DNA from: Leptospira congkakensis
GTDB taxonomy: Bacteria > Spirochaetota > Leptospiria > Leptospirales > Leptospiraceae
DNA: 11,692 nucleotides
Assembly (NCBI RefSeq): GCF_004770265.1
Contig: NZ_RQGQ01000024.1
Coordinates: forward strand, 1 to 11,692
Direction: 5' to 3'
In this document: positions 1-7,275 of the stretch, in pieces
Layout of the letters: every line of letters starts with the position of its first letter
Numbering within the stretch: the stretch's first letter is position 1
The notes under the pieces: model-generated
Told to the model about the DNA's origin: nothing
Database searches by the model: none
What the model saw: only the letters and a program-made list of their open reading frames with translations
Made by a program: the position numbers and the translations under genes

Positions 1-27
1 GCCTCTTCTTTCGCGATTCATATTGCT

Positions 28-48
28 CCTTCGCGAAGGCTTTATTTT
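28..48 (+). terminator. Possible rho-independent terminator of an upstream gene
   Basis: A perfect 12-bp palindrome, CCTTCGCGAAGG, at 28-39 is followed by CTTTATTTT, the usual hairpin plus T-rich layout. The heptamer TTCGCGA also occurs at 10-16, so a longer, bulged hairpin from 1 to 40 can be drawn. The stem with a CGCG loop is only 4 bp, so this could instead be a dyad operator for the gene at 76. The upstream gene is outside the window. Confidence 0.35.
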
Positions 49-75
49 AATGTCCAATTATTTGGGGGAATACCA

Positions 76-645
76 GTGGCAAATATTTTCGTTATGGTTT
101 TCGCTCCCGATAGCGGTACTTATCGCGGGCTCTTCGGTCGCTTTGTTTGTCTCGCCCTCCTCATCTGGTTACTCCAGGAAATGGCAAAAGAACGTTTCCA
201 GACAACAGAATTTAACCGAGGATTTTTTATCTTTCGATCCTCACCATTACAATGGATATATTGTCACGCTGCCTATCGTATTGCACTCTTATCGCTGCCA
301 ACCTTTGATAGTATACAATACCTGCTCCTTGAACCCTTGAGCCTAGCTGCCATGTTTTTCCTCTATCGCTTACACAAAAAACGTTACGTTCTCCACTATT
401 ATTTTGGATTTGCAGACACACTCGTGGTTACAACACTAACAGTTCTTACATGGTATCCGATCAGGTTCCCATTTGTACAAAATGGCCCCTACCTCAGAAG
501 TCTAAATCAAAATCAATGGGATATAGTATTTATACCCATTCAGATTATTGTATTCGGCATTGTTTTACGGGCTATACTCAAAAATACATCCCTCCCTCTT
601 GGAACAGAAAAACCCCGCTTATTAAAAGCGAGGATAGAAAATTAA
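76..645 (+). CDS. Small polytopic membrane protein of unknown function (possibly frameshifted at its 5' end)
   Basis: I do not recognise this 189-residue protein. It has hydrophobic stretches at about residues 22-34, 77-97, 108-127 and 148-167, so three or four membrane helices joined by short basic loops (for example RLHKKRYV, 98-105). The start chosen is GTG at 76 because GGGGGA (64-69) gives a good ribosome binding site. The first 22 residues look less natural than those of the overlapping frame starting at ATG 50, which gives a convincing membrane N-terminus (MSNYLGEYQWQIFSLWF then a hydrophobic run). A one-base indel around 130-160 would join the two into one protein, so this may be a frameshifted gene or a sequencing error. 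The last dozen or so codons also form the leuCD terminator hairpin on the other strand. The gene converges on leuD. Confidence 0.55.
   Translation: MANIFVMVFAPDSGTYRGLFGRFVCLALLIWLLQEMAKERFQTTEFNRGFFIFRSSPLQWIYCHAAYRIALLSLPTFDSIQYLLLEPLSLAAMFFLYRLHKKRYVLHYYFGFADTLVVTTLTVLTWYPIRFPFVQNGPYLRSLNQNQWDIVFIPIQIIVFGIVLRAILKNTSLPLGTEKPRLLKARIEN
608..633 (-). terminator. leuCD operon terminator (minus strand)
   Basis: On the minus strand CCTCGCTT, a 5-nt loop and AAGCGGGG form an 8-bp stem (one G-U pair) followed directly by TTTTT. It lies about 113 nt after the leuD stop codon. On the plus strand the same stem has a C-A mismatch and no T-run, so the minus direction is favoured. It overlaps the coding end of the convergent gene at 76-645. 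The decamer TTAACAATGG (plus strand, 642-651) beside it recurs next to the terminator at 11563-11588. Confidence 0.75.
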
Positions 646-745
646 CAATGGATAAGAGTTTGGTCTTGGACTAAATTCTACAAAATACTACGCAAAGTAA
701 TTATAAAATTTAATATACCAACAACAGGTTAGATTTTGGAATCAA

Positions 746-1372
746 TTACCAACACACTTCCAAAAATGATTTTTCCGTTTTTCGTAACCGTTCGAATTCC
801 AAGATCTCGCTTTCATTTTTTAGAGTGATATCGATATCATCCAAACCATTCCGGATCCGATTGACGGAAGCAGAATCCAAATGGAAAAAGAATGTTTCGT
901 CTCCCGCTTGTACTTCCAAATTTTCTAAATTGATCCAGATTTGAGATCCAGGATTTTTAGAAACCCATGCATTTAGAGAATGGATCTCTTCTTCTTTCAA
1001 TCGAATAAGAGCGATCCCATTCTTCGCAGAATTAATAGAAAAGATATCAGCAAAAGAGGGAGCCAAAATGGCTCGGAATCCGAAATCAGAAAGGGCCCAA
1101 GGTGCGTGTTCTCTACTCGAACCACAGCCAAAATTTTTTCCAGCGATGAGCACACTTGCATTTTTAAATCTATCCTGGTTCAATAGGAAATCTGGATTTG
1201 GATTCTTTCCTTCTAAGTCCAAATATCGCCAATCATGAAATAAATGTTTTCCAAAACCTTTTTTATCGATTAGTTTCATAAATTGTTTTGGAAGTATTTG
1301 GTCCGTATCAATATCCTCTCTAGGGATAGGTACCGCAATTCCCGTATGGATTGTCCAATTTTTTACACTCAT
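746..1372 (-). CDS. leuD: 3-isopropylmalate dehydratase small subunit LeuD
   Basis: This is the small (swivelling-domain) subunit of isopropylmalate isomerase, which with LeuC interconverts 2- and 3-isopropylmalate in leucine synthesis in the cytoplasm. The 208 residues match the usual bacterial length of about 200. Family landmarks are visible: DTDQI (22-26), PKQFMK (28-33), the HDWRYLD segment (46-52), and the signature [17 protein letters not shown] (78-94). The start ATG overlaps the leuC stop as ATGA, and a GAGG ribosome binding site lies 8 nt upstream inside leuC, so the two are translationally coupled. In Leptospira, where isoleucine is made from pyruvate through citramalate, the LeuCD enzyme is thought also to isomerise citramalate. 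That second role is from knowledge of the genus, not from this sequence. Confidence 0.97.
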   Translation of the reverse strand: MSVKNWTIHTGIAVPIPREDIDTDQILPKQFMKLIDKKGFGKHLFHDWRYLDLEGKNPNPDFLLNQDRFKNASVLIAGKNFGCGSSREHAPWALSDFGFRAILAPSFADIFSINSAKNGIALIRLKEEEIHSLNAWVSKNPGSQIWINLENLEVQAGDETFFFHLDSASVNRIRNGLDDIDITLKNESEILEFERLRKTEKSFLEVCW

Positions 1373-2772
1373 CTTAATTTCCTCACATCTACAAATTTTC
1401 CAGTCACTGCTGCGGCTGCGGCCATAGAAGGACTGACTAAATGAGTCCTTCCTCCTCTACCTTGTCTTCCTTCGAAGTTTCGGTTAGAAGTGGATGCACA
1501 TCTTTCCCCCGGTTTTAATACATCGTCGTTCATCGCAAGGCAAAGGGAACAACCAGGTTCTCTCCATTCAAATCCGGCCTCTTTGAAAATTTGATCCAAT
1601 CCTTCCGATTCAGCCTGTCGTTTCACAGCACCTGAACCCGGAACCACCAAAGCCTGCACCTTAGGATGGACTTTTTTTCCTTTGGCAACAACTGCTGCAG
1701 ATCGTAAGTCTTCTATCCTTGAATTTGTACAAGATCCAATGAATACCTTATCAATTCTGATCTCCGAAATCGGAGTTCCTGGTTTTAAATCCATATACGC
1801 TAAAGCATTCTCTGCTGTTTCTCTAACACGTTTATCTTGGAATTCTTCTGGATTTGGGATCACTCCATCGATGGATAAAGATTGAGATGGATTTGTTCCC
1901 CAAGTGACTTGAGGTTCTATATTAGAAATATCTAATTCAATTATCTCATCAAAGACGGCATCTTTATCTGTAAAAAATGTTTTCCAATATTCGATTGCTT
2001 CTTGAAAACTTTTTCCTTTCGGGATAAGTTTTCTATCTTTTAAATAATCAAATGTGATTTGGTCCGGTGCCACAAGACTTGCCCTTGCTCCCGCTTCAAT
2101 ACTCATATTACAAAGAGTCATTCTCCCTTCCATAGAAAGAGAACGAATCCATTCTCCTGAATATTCTAAAGTGTAACCTCTTCCACCTGAGGTTCCCATC
2201 TTTTCAATGAGTGCTAGAACTACATCTTTTGCAGTGATTCCAAATCCAGGTTTCCCAATAAATCGAACGGACATTGATTTTGTTTTCGCCTGTTTGAGGG
2301 TTTGTGTCGCAAGCACATGTTCCACTTCGCTAGTTCCGATTCCAAAAGCCAAAGCTCCAAAGGCTCCATGAGTTGCGGTATGAGAATCTCCGCATACAAT
2401 CACAGATCCAGGAGTTGTGAATCCTAACTCAGGACCCAAAACATGCACAATCCCTTGTTCTGGATCTTCCGGACCAAACAAACGGATTCCAAATTCTTTG
2501 CAGTTTTTCTCCATTGTATCAATCTGCAATCGGGAAATAGGTCCTGCTGCATCTCTGTTCTTACGATCTCTTGTGGAAACATTATGATCCACAACACCAA
2601 AAGTGAGATCCTTTCTTCTTACGTCCCTGTTCTTAGTTCTTAATCCTTCGAATGCTTGGGCGGAAGTCACTTCATGTAGGATATGACGATCCACATATAA
2701 AATAGATTCAGAGTCAGAATTCTCCGAGATCCGATGACCTTCCCAAATTTTGTCATATAGAGTTTGTCCCAT
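1369..2772 (-). CDS. leuC: 3-isopropylmalate dehydratase large subunit LeuC
   Basis: This is the iron-sulphur catalytic subunit of isopropylmalate isomerase, an aconitase-superfamily enzyme. The 467 residues are the normal length for bacterial LeuC. The [4Fe-4S] ligands are Cys348 in [12 protein letters not shown], and Cys408 and Cys411 in GCSLC. Other family motifs are VDHNVST (61-67), [13 protein letters not shown] (127-139) and [18 protein letters not shown] (431-448). The ATG start is supported by an AGAGGG ribosome binding site (2777-2782) 4 nt upstream. leuD follows with a 4-nt overlap, and the operon appears to end at the terminator at 608-633. A LysR-type regulator is divergent, so control by that protein is likely. 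leuA and leuB are not in the window. Confidence 0.97.
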   Translation of the reverse strand: MGQTLYDKIWEGHRISENSDSESILYVDRHILHEVTSAQAFEGLRTKNRDVRRKDLTFGVVDHNVSTRDRKNRDAAGPISRLQIDTMEKNCKEFGIRLFGPEDPEQGIVHVLGPELGFTTPGSVIVCGDSHTATHGAFGALAFGIGTSEVEHVLATQTLKQAKTKSMSVRFIGKPGFGITAKDVVLALIEKMGTSGGRGYTLEYSGEWIRSLSMEGRMTLCNMSIEAGARASLVAPDQITFDYLKDRKLIPKGKSFQEAIEYWKTFFTDKDAVFDEIIELDISNIEPQVTWGTNPSQSLSIDGVIPNPEEFQDKRVRETAENALAYMDLKPGTPISEIRIDKVFIGSCTNSRIEDLRSAAVVAKGKKVHPKVQALVVPGSGAVKRQAESEGLDQIFKEAGFEWREPGCSLCLAMNDDVLKPGERCASTSNRNFEGRQGRGGRTHLVSPSMAAAAAVTGKFVDVRKLR

Positions 2773-2790
2773 ATTTCCCTCTTAGTAAAT

Positions 2791-2819
2791 AAGGTATCAA
2801 ATTAATTGGTATAATGCAA
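2791..2819 (-). promoter_or_regulatory. Candidate leuCD promoter
   Basis: On the minus strand TTGCAT (2819-2814) and TACCTT (2796-2791) are separated by 17 nt, a fair sigma-70-type pair. It would start transcription near 2785, a few bases upstream of the AGAGGG ribosome binding site. The -10 match is imperfect, as expected of an activator-dependent promoter. This was judged by eye only. Confidence 0.3.
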
Positions 2820-2839
2820 ATAAATTGATTTTATAAAAT

Positions 2840-2858
2840 ATATAACTAAAAGTTATAT
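2840..2858. promoter_or_regulatory. Perfect palindrome, candidate LysR-type operator
   Basis: ATATAACT, a 3-nt AAA spacer and AGTTATAT form a perfect 8+8 bp inverted repeat ending 5 bp before the regulator's ATG. LysR-type proteins bind interrupted dyads that include T-N11-A. In this dyad the T at 2843 and the A at 2855 are 11 bases apart and symmetrical. Its place over the regulator's translation start suggests autorepression, and it lies upstream of the leuCD promoter. A TATAAT (2810-2815, plus strand) could be the regulator's -10 box. AT-rich DNA makes chance dyads commoner, so this is moderate evidence. Confidence 0.5.
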
Positions 2859-2863
2859 GTCGT

Positions 2864-3763
2864 ATGGAATTCAGACAGATCGTTTATTTTCTAGAAATCT
2901 CAGAATCAGGCACATTCCAAAAGGCAGCATCTCGTTTGGGATTAACACAACCTGCCCTCTCTAGACAGATTTTTCTTTTGGAAAAGGAATTGGGAGTCAG
3001 TGTTTTGGAAAGAGGAGGAAGGTCGGTTCGCCTAACACGCGAAGGAGAAAGGTTCTATCAATATTCGATTAGAATGAAAGAATTATGGGAAGAAATACAA
3101 AACGGCTTTTCTAAAGAAAATGAACTCAAAGGTAACTTTTCTATTTCTGCGGGAGGGACAGTTTCTGCTTGGATTTTGCCGCAAATCTTAAAGGAAATCT
3201 TAAAAACAAAACCAGGACTTTCTCTTTCGGTCAGAGAAGGAGATGCTACAGAAACCAAGAACGCTGTGTTAAAAGGAGAAGTAGATCTCGGGATTTTGAC
3301 CGGTCCCATTACAGACCCTAGTTTAAATGTTCTAGAATTTTTATCCGATAGAATCTTTCCTTGTGCAGCAAAAGATCATCCGATCTTTCTAAAAAAGAAA
3401 ATTAGAATCGAGGACTTAAAAAAACAATCCTTTGTATTCTTCCACCCAGGTTCTGCCCTTAGAAAAGCAGTGGAGAAGAAAATCAAATCGTTTTCAAAAG
3501 AATTTAGTTCTAACATTGCCATGGAACTGAGAAGTGTAGAATCCGTGATCAAATCATTGGAAGCGGGACTAGGAATCGGTTTTTTATCTGAATATTCCAT
3601 GAATCCAAAACTAAAAAAAATTAAATTCGAAGATTGGAATGCAGAAAGAAAATTTTATCTCTGTTATCGCAAAAAATCTGGCCCAGGACTTACAATGCTC
3701 GCTGAAGAAATTTTAAGAGCCGCAGAGAAATGGAGACTCGAGAAGGAAACTTTTTCCGATTAA
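2864..3763 (+). CDS. LysR-family transcriptional regulator, divergent from leuCD
   Basis: This is a 299-residue LysR-type regulator of standard length. The N-terminal winged helix-turn-helix is clear: MEFRQIVYFLEISESGTF, then QKAASRLGLTQPALSRQI (19-36) as the helix-turn-helix, then LEKELGVSVLERGGRSVRLT as linker and wing. The rest, from about residue 92 (GNFSISAGGTVSAWILPQIL onward), is the periplasmic-binding-protein-like effector domain; segments such as VDLGILTGPI and EAGLGIGFLSEYS are typical of the family. It probably senses a leucine- or isoleucine-pathway metabolite and controls leuCD, but the ligand cannot be read from the sequence. No clear Shine-Dalgarno precedes the ATG; a palindrome occupies that position instead. 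It converges on the outer-membrane protein gene. Confidence 0.95.
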   Translation: MEFRQIVYFLEISESGTFQKAASRLGLTQPALSRQIFLLEKELGVSVLERGGRSVRLTREGERFYQYSIRMKELWEEIQNGFSKENELKGNFSISAGGTVSAWILPQILKEILKTKPGLSLSVREGDATETKNAVLKGEVDLGILTGPITDPSLNVLEFLSDRIFPCAAKDHPIFLKKKIRIEDLKKQSFVFFHPGSALRKAVEKKIKSFSKEFSSNIAMELRSVESVIKSLEAGLGIGFLSEYSMNPKLKKIKFEDWNAERKFYLCYRKKSGPGLTMLAEEILRAAEKWRLEKETFSD

Positions 3764-3765
3764 AA

Positions 3766-3802
3766 GGATAAATCTGATCAACGTCATTTTTCACATTTAT
3801 CC
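3766..3802. repeat. Inverted repeat between convergent genes
   Basis: GGATAAAT (3766-3773) and ATTTATCC (3795-3802) are perfect 8-bp inverted arms 21 nt apart, starting 2 nt after the lysR-type gene's stop. The element may help end transcription of that gene, but no T-run follows immediately. Confidence 0.35.
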
Positions 3803-3837
3803 CTAATGAGTTCAAATATTTGTTTTTAGTTTGAATC

Positions 3838-3869
3838 CTTGTTTCGATATACGAACGATCCAAAACAAG
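3838..3869. terminator. Nested hairpin between convergent genes, weak terminator candidate
   Basis: CTTGTTT (3838-3844) pairs with AAACAAG (3863-3869). Inside it TTCG (3843-3846) can pair with CGAA (3852-3855) around ATATA, which competes for two bases of the outer arm. It starts 10 nt after the stop of the minus-strand beta-barrel gene. There is no clear T-run in either direction, so its function is uncertain. Confidence 0.3.
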
Positions 3870-3878
3870 TTTATGATT

Positions 3879-5204
3879 CTAAAAATTAAAACGATAGTTT
3901 GCACCAACTTGAACGTATGACAATATCGTCTTCGAATCATATAACATCGGAATTAATATTTGAGGACCATACACTTTTAATAAAATTTGGGATGGATCTG
4001 TATTTCCTCCACCTTCGTTTTCTGTTATATAACCTGACTTTAATTTGTTATTCATAGTCATGTTACTCGCTTCCACGAATAAACTGAAATCACCTTTGAC
4101 CTTTGTTGTGAATTTCACATTCACTTCGGTTCCCGTAGATTTCCATTGATAGTCTAGGCCATATTGATTGTATCGAAAAGGAGTAGTATCCAATCGAAAT
4201 TCGTTACTTCGAAACGAGGACGGACCCTGCATATCCAAATGCAAAACCTGTCCTTGTAGAGTAGACCTTTCCCAAAATTTCCATTCGAATCCAATTCCAA
4301 GACTATAACCTTTGAACGAATTGTTTGTTTCCCGATAACTCACTCGGCTGGGATTGATTCCGGTGGAGGTAATCCCGCCAACACTATCAACTTCGTGATT
4401 GCTCTTGGTCCAAATTCTTTCCAGCCCTCCTAGAATTTGAAGATCCAAAACCGGATGTGGATAAGGAGAAAAACCCACCCTGGAAGAAAGTTTTTGAAAC
4501 TTTGTTTCACCATTTCCAAACAGAACATTTACAGTTTTATCAGAACTGGAGGAAGAAGAACCGCCTCCACCTCCGTAAGCTAGAGTTTGAAAGCCACCAA
4601 TGTCTAAATTTCCTTTTGCTTCCGTACCACGAACCTCAACGGTAAAACGGTCCCAAGCATATAACAAACGTGCTGTGGCATTTTGATTTTTACTTTTGTA
4701 AGGAGTGGATTGTAGTTCGGCTTGACCGCCGCTGCTAAAAAGAAGTCCAGCAACCTGAATGGTTTGAAAGAAAGGACGGAGCTCCGATTGGCTCTCTCCA
4801 CTTCCGACACCAAAGGAACCTTCTAGATAATGTCGCTTTGCGTTGGAAAGTTGATCCTCTCTTTTTTTCTGTTTTTCTTCCTTGGCTCTCTGATTCTCTT
4901 CTTCCTGTTTATGTATTTCTGCGAGTTCTTTTTCTTCTTTGATCTTCTTTTCTTTCTCCGAAATCTGAGGTTCTATTTTAAGAGCAGAAGATTCAGACTT
5001 CGTCCCAAAGGAAACTTTTCGGATCACCGATTTCGGAAACACTTTTGTTTTACCGTCCGCGAGTTTGATCGTCACAGAATCCTTATCTTGGGCTAAGACG
5101 GAACCTTCCCATTTTTCTCCCGACTTGAGTAGAATCGTTTCACTCCGAAGAGATACATTGGAAAAAAGAAAGACCAGAAACAATAGGTTAATTATTTTTT
5201 TCAT
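3879..5204 (-). CDS. Predicted outer-membrane beta-barrel protein with Sm-like and coiled-coil N-terminal regions
   Basis: This 441-residue secreted protein has three visible parts. Residues 1-21 are a Sec signal peptide (MKKIINLLFLVFLFSNVSLRS). Residues 22-67 (ILLKSGEKWEGSVLAQDKDS, then VTIKLADGKTKVFPKSVIRK) resemble the small Sm-like fold seen in many leptospiral envelope proteins. Residues about 80-122 are Glu/Lys/Gln-rich and almost certainly helical coiled coil. From about 127 to the end come alternating amphipathic strands, finishing in VGANYRFNF with the C-terminal Phe typical of outer-membrane barrel insertion signals. A GGGGGSSSSSS run (211-221) lies in what should be a long surface loop. 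No specific family or cargo is recognised. The ATG has only a weak upstream AAAG. The gene stands alone, convergent with the lysR-type gene and divergent from the gene at 5416. Confidence 0.75.
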   Translation of the reverse strand: MKKIINLLFLVFLFSNVSLRSETILLKSGEKWEGSVLAQDKDSVTIKLADGKTKVFPKSVIRKVSFGTKSESSALKIEPQISEKEKKIKEEKELAEIHKQEEENQRAKEEKQKKREDQLSNAKRHYLEGSFGVGSGESQSELRPFFQTIQVAGLLFSSGGQAELQSTPYKSKNQNATARLLYAWDRFTVEVRGTEAKGNLDIGGFQTLAYGGGGGSSSSSSDKTVNVLFGNGETKFQKLSSRVGFSPYPHPVLDLQILGGLERIWTKSNHEVDSVGGITSTGINPSRVSYRETNNSFKGYSLGIGFEWKFWERSTLQGQVLHLDMQGPSSFRSNEFRLDTTPFRYNQYGLDYQWKSTGTEVNVKFTTKVKGDFSLFVEASNMTMNNKLKSGYITENEGGGNTDPSQILLKVYGPQILIPMLYDSKTILSYVQVGANYRFNF

Positions 5205-5415
5205 AACTTTAGCCAGCCCAAAACTTGGTGGAAGGATTTTAACACATTCCGTTCATTCTGCAATTCGATTAAACTTTTTAGAGATCAATTTTAAAAAATC
5301 AGTTCGATCTGGTGATATTTACGTGCGAACTGTACTTGAGGGAAAACATAAGGAATCGTTAGTTCTGAATTTACAAAGTGCTTGCGAGAAACCGTCCTGA
5401 ACATGAAATCAGCGA

Positions 5416-5973
5416 ATGCGCCGAAAACTTTGGATTTTTGTATTTATCTTTAGCATTCTCTTTTCGTTGGCAGCAGAAGTCATCGCAGGTCTTGGCGGAT
5501 TTGCCAGTGCCTTTTCTTCAATCGAACTAGGATCGGGTTCTTTGCCAGCCGCACGAGTGGGAGGAGCATTCCTACTGACCATCCTTCTTGTATTCCTCTT
5601 TCTAATCGTCCTGTCGTTTTTTTCCTTACTCACTATCTCTGGAATTCTGGGACTTATCAAAGGAATATTCCTTGGAATCACATTAGGTCTGTTAGTAGAC
5701 TACATAGTCGTCCGAGGGAAAATCGAACCAGGCGATCCCACAATCATTCGACGTTGGGCAGGCCGCGGTGCCGCATTTATGTTTGTGTTTGTTGTCTGGG
5801 TGGGGATCCTAAATCCTTTGCTTTCGCAAATAGGCACAAATCCAATGGAAGTTTTCAGTGCAAAAGATATCGTTGGAATTTTTTCCACCACAGGCATTTT
5901 TGTCTGCGCTTTCTTTGCTTGCATCGGTGTTATCCGGTATTATTGGTTACGAGGAAAGAAAGAGAAGGTCTGA
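5416..5973 (+). CDS. Hypothetical inner-membrane protein with about five membrane segments
   Basis: This 185-residue, strongly hydrophobic protein is not recognised. Likely membrane segments are about residues 5-22, 50-70, 74-96, 117-134 and 152-174. A short hydrophilic loop (RGKIEPGDPTIIRRWAGRG, about 100-118) lies between the third and fourth, and a basic tail WLRGKKEKV would place the C-terminus in the cytoplasm. The first segment could also act as a signal peptide, since AAEVIAG offers a cleavage-like site. ATG 5416 is chosen as the first start giving a positively charged N-terminus (MRRK). No strong ribosome binding site precedes it. Neighbouring genes are divergent on one side and convergent on the other, so it is probably monocistronic. 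The function is unknown. Confidence 0.75.
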   Translation: MRRKLWIFVFIFSILFSLAAEVIAGLGGFASAFSSIELGSGSLPAARVGGAFLLTILLVFLFLIVLSFFSLLTISGILGLIKGIFLGITLGLLVDYIVVRGKIEPGDPTIIRRWAGRGAAFMFVFVVWVGILNPLLSQIGTNPMEVFSAKDIVGIFSTTGIFVCAFFACIGVIRYYWLRGKKEKV

Positions 5974-6011
5974 AAAATTAACTTTAAGAATTACTTGGTC
6001 TCATGGAAGCG

Positions 6012-6034
6012 CCTGCCCATGTAATGCGGGCAGG
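6012..6034. terminator. G+C-rich hairpin between convergent genes
   Basis: CCTGCCC (6012-6018) pairs perfectly with GGGCAGG (6028-6034) around a 9-nt loop. It sits between the stop of the membrane protein (5973) and the stop of the convergent protease gene (6047). Neither side has a T-run, so if it ends transcription it does so as a simple bidirectional stem or with Rho. Confidence 0.4.
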
Positions 6035-6046
6035 GTCCCAAACTCA

Positions 6047-7120
6047 TCAATCAGATTTGCCAAGCACAACCTTACCCTTAGATTTTGAGTTGCTGGTGAA
6101 GGCCAGTTTGCACTGTGAATTAACGTCAATGACCCAGAGATGACCGATATAGGTTTGTTGTTCATGTATGCTGTCGGGATATATCGTTGCGTATTTGATT
6201 TTTTTGCCCGCGTTCAACCAATATAAAGTAAGAACTTCTTCCGTATGATTTTCAATGCTGAACGAGCTTGCGCCCGAGACTTTTGACGACGTTTTCGATA
6301 GATTCTGGCAATTGATTTCAGAGACTCCCGATATTGTGGGAGCTTGTGTGACCGGCGTGGCGGGAGTCTGGTATCCTTCGACCTCAGAAGTTTTGCCTGG
6401 GTACATTTTTGCAATATTGATCTTATCCATTTCAGAAAGTTCGACATTCAGGTCTACCGATGAACCATCGAGGGTCCACGATTCGGGATACGAGTAGACC
6501 ATAATCGATAAGGGGTCGTATTGGCTGAAATTGACGTGATTGCGGTCGTGCGGTTTAATAATAAAATCGTCCACCATATCGATCGTCCATCCTTGCTGCG
6601 ACATATCGGCAAAAATTACGTTTCGATTCCAACGCACTTGATTGGTTGGATTCTGGTGTTCGTGAGCTAAACCCAGCGCATGACCAAATTCATGCAATAT
6701 TGTGGCTTCATCTACCCATTCGAGATTCATCGTCCGTTCATTCTGCTTATAATATTCTGCCTCTTTGCCTACTGCTGAATTTGCACCGGCACCTGGTACA
6801 AAATCAATTCGTATATTGGATTTTTGCCCACGGAGCTCCTTAACAGAATCGAAAAATTCAAAAGACAAATTCGCATAACGTGTCCATTCGATGGCAGTGC
6901 TACGCACCATCTGCCGGTCGGAATTCGTTCCGCCGAGAAATAGGATCCGTATGGTCTGGCCATTTTTCCAGCGAGTGCCTTTGACTTCAACAGAGCGTGC
7001 AAGGACTGTTGGTTGTGCGGGTGGTTTGACAAAGCTCATTCGTTTGCCACCCTGGCTTGGAGAAATGGAGGTGCTGCAGATGATCAGGCAGACAAAAAAT
7101 ATGATGGCAACGTTTTTCAT
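6047..7120 (-). CDS. Secreted astacin/matrixin-type zinc metalloprotease with C-terminal VHL-beta-like domain
   Basis: This 357-residue protein starts with a Sec signal peptide (about 1-20). The catalytic domain covers about 45-242: WKNGQTIRILFLGG is the entry strand, and HEFGHALGLAHEH (143-155) is the metzincin zinc motif, with His143, His147, His153 and the general base Glu144. SIMVYSYP (205-212) is the Met-turn, with Met207 and Tyr209. The HEHQNP ending is astacin-like (clan MA(M), M12A-type bacterial members). After a Pro/Thr-rich linker (about 250-264) comes a domain at about 281-345 resembling the von Hippel-Lindau beta domain: SFSIENHT, YWLN (300-303), YATIYP (310-315) and TYIGHLW (323-329). 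Cys271 and Cys337 could form a disulphide. The start is supported by TAGGA (7126-7130). No prodomain with a cysteine switch is obvious. The substrate is unknown. Base composition looks higher in G+C than the flanks. Confidence 0.88.
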   Translation of the reverse strand: MKNVAIIFFVCLIICSTSISPSQGGKRMSFVKPPAQPTVLARSVEVKGTRWKNGQTIRILFLGGTNSDRQMVRSTAIEWTRYANLSFEFFDSVKELRGQKSNIRIDFVPGAGANSAVGKEAEYYKQNERTMNLEWVDEATILHEFGHALGLAHEHQNPTNQVRWNRNVIFADMSQQGWTIDMVDDFIIKPHDRNHVNFSQYDPLSIMVYSYPESWTLDGSSVDLNVELSEMDKINIAKMYPGKTSEVEGYQTPATPVTQAPTISGVSEINCQNLSKTSSKVSGASSFSIENHTEEVLTLYWLNAGKKIKYATIYPDSIHEQQTYIGHLWVIDVNSQCKLAFTSNSKSKGKVVLGKSD

Positions 7121-7275
7121 AGTAATCCTACTTTTTCGGACAGAAAATTAAGCGATTCGCTTTGCGTCGAATTTTTTATAATCAATCCTAAAAGTAAAGC
7201 CTAAAGCATCAAAAAAGATTCGCTTCCGATGATAAAAGATTATTGACGGGGAGTCAGAAATCGCTCTGATGCGGT
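7121..7275. promoter_or_regulatory. Divergent promoter region of the protease and lipoprotein genes
   Basis: This 155-bp spacer separates two divergent starts. TATAAT lies at 7177-7182, within a T/A-rich run that also reads TTATAA on the minus strand. AAGCG-ATT-CGCTT (7150-7162) is a small perfect dyad, and GATTCGCTT occurs twice, at 7154-7162 and 7217-7225, 63 bp apart. No convincing -35 box could be placed at standard spacing for either gene. Confidence 0.4.

Noticed and set aside
5065..5400. 111-codon plus-strand ORF running from inside the beta-barrel gene into the spacer
   Set aside because: About 40% is antisense to the signal peptide and Sm-like region of a well-supported gene, and the remainder has no recognisable protein features or start signals.
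6214..6447. 77-codon basic ORF in another minus-strand frame of the protease gene
   Set aside because: It is an out-of-frame shadow of the protease linker and C-terminal domain, whose reading frame is well supported.
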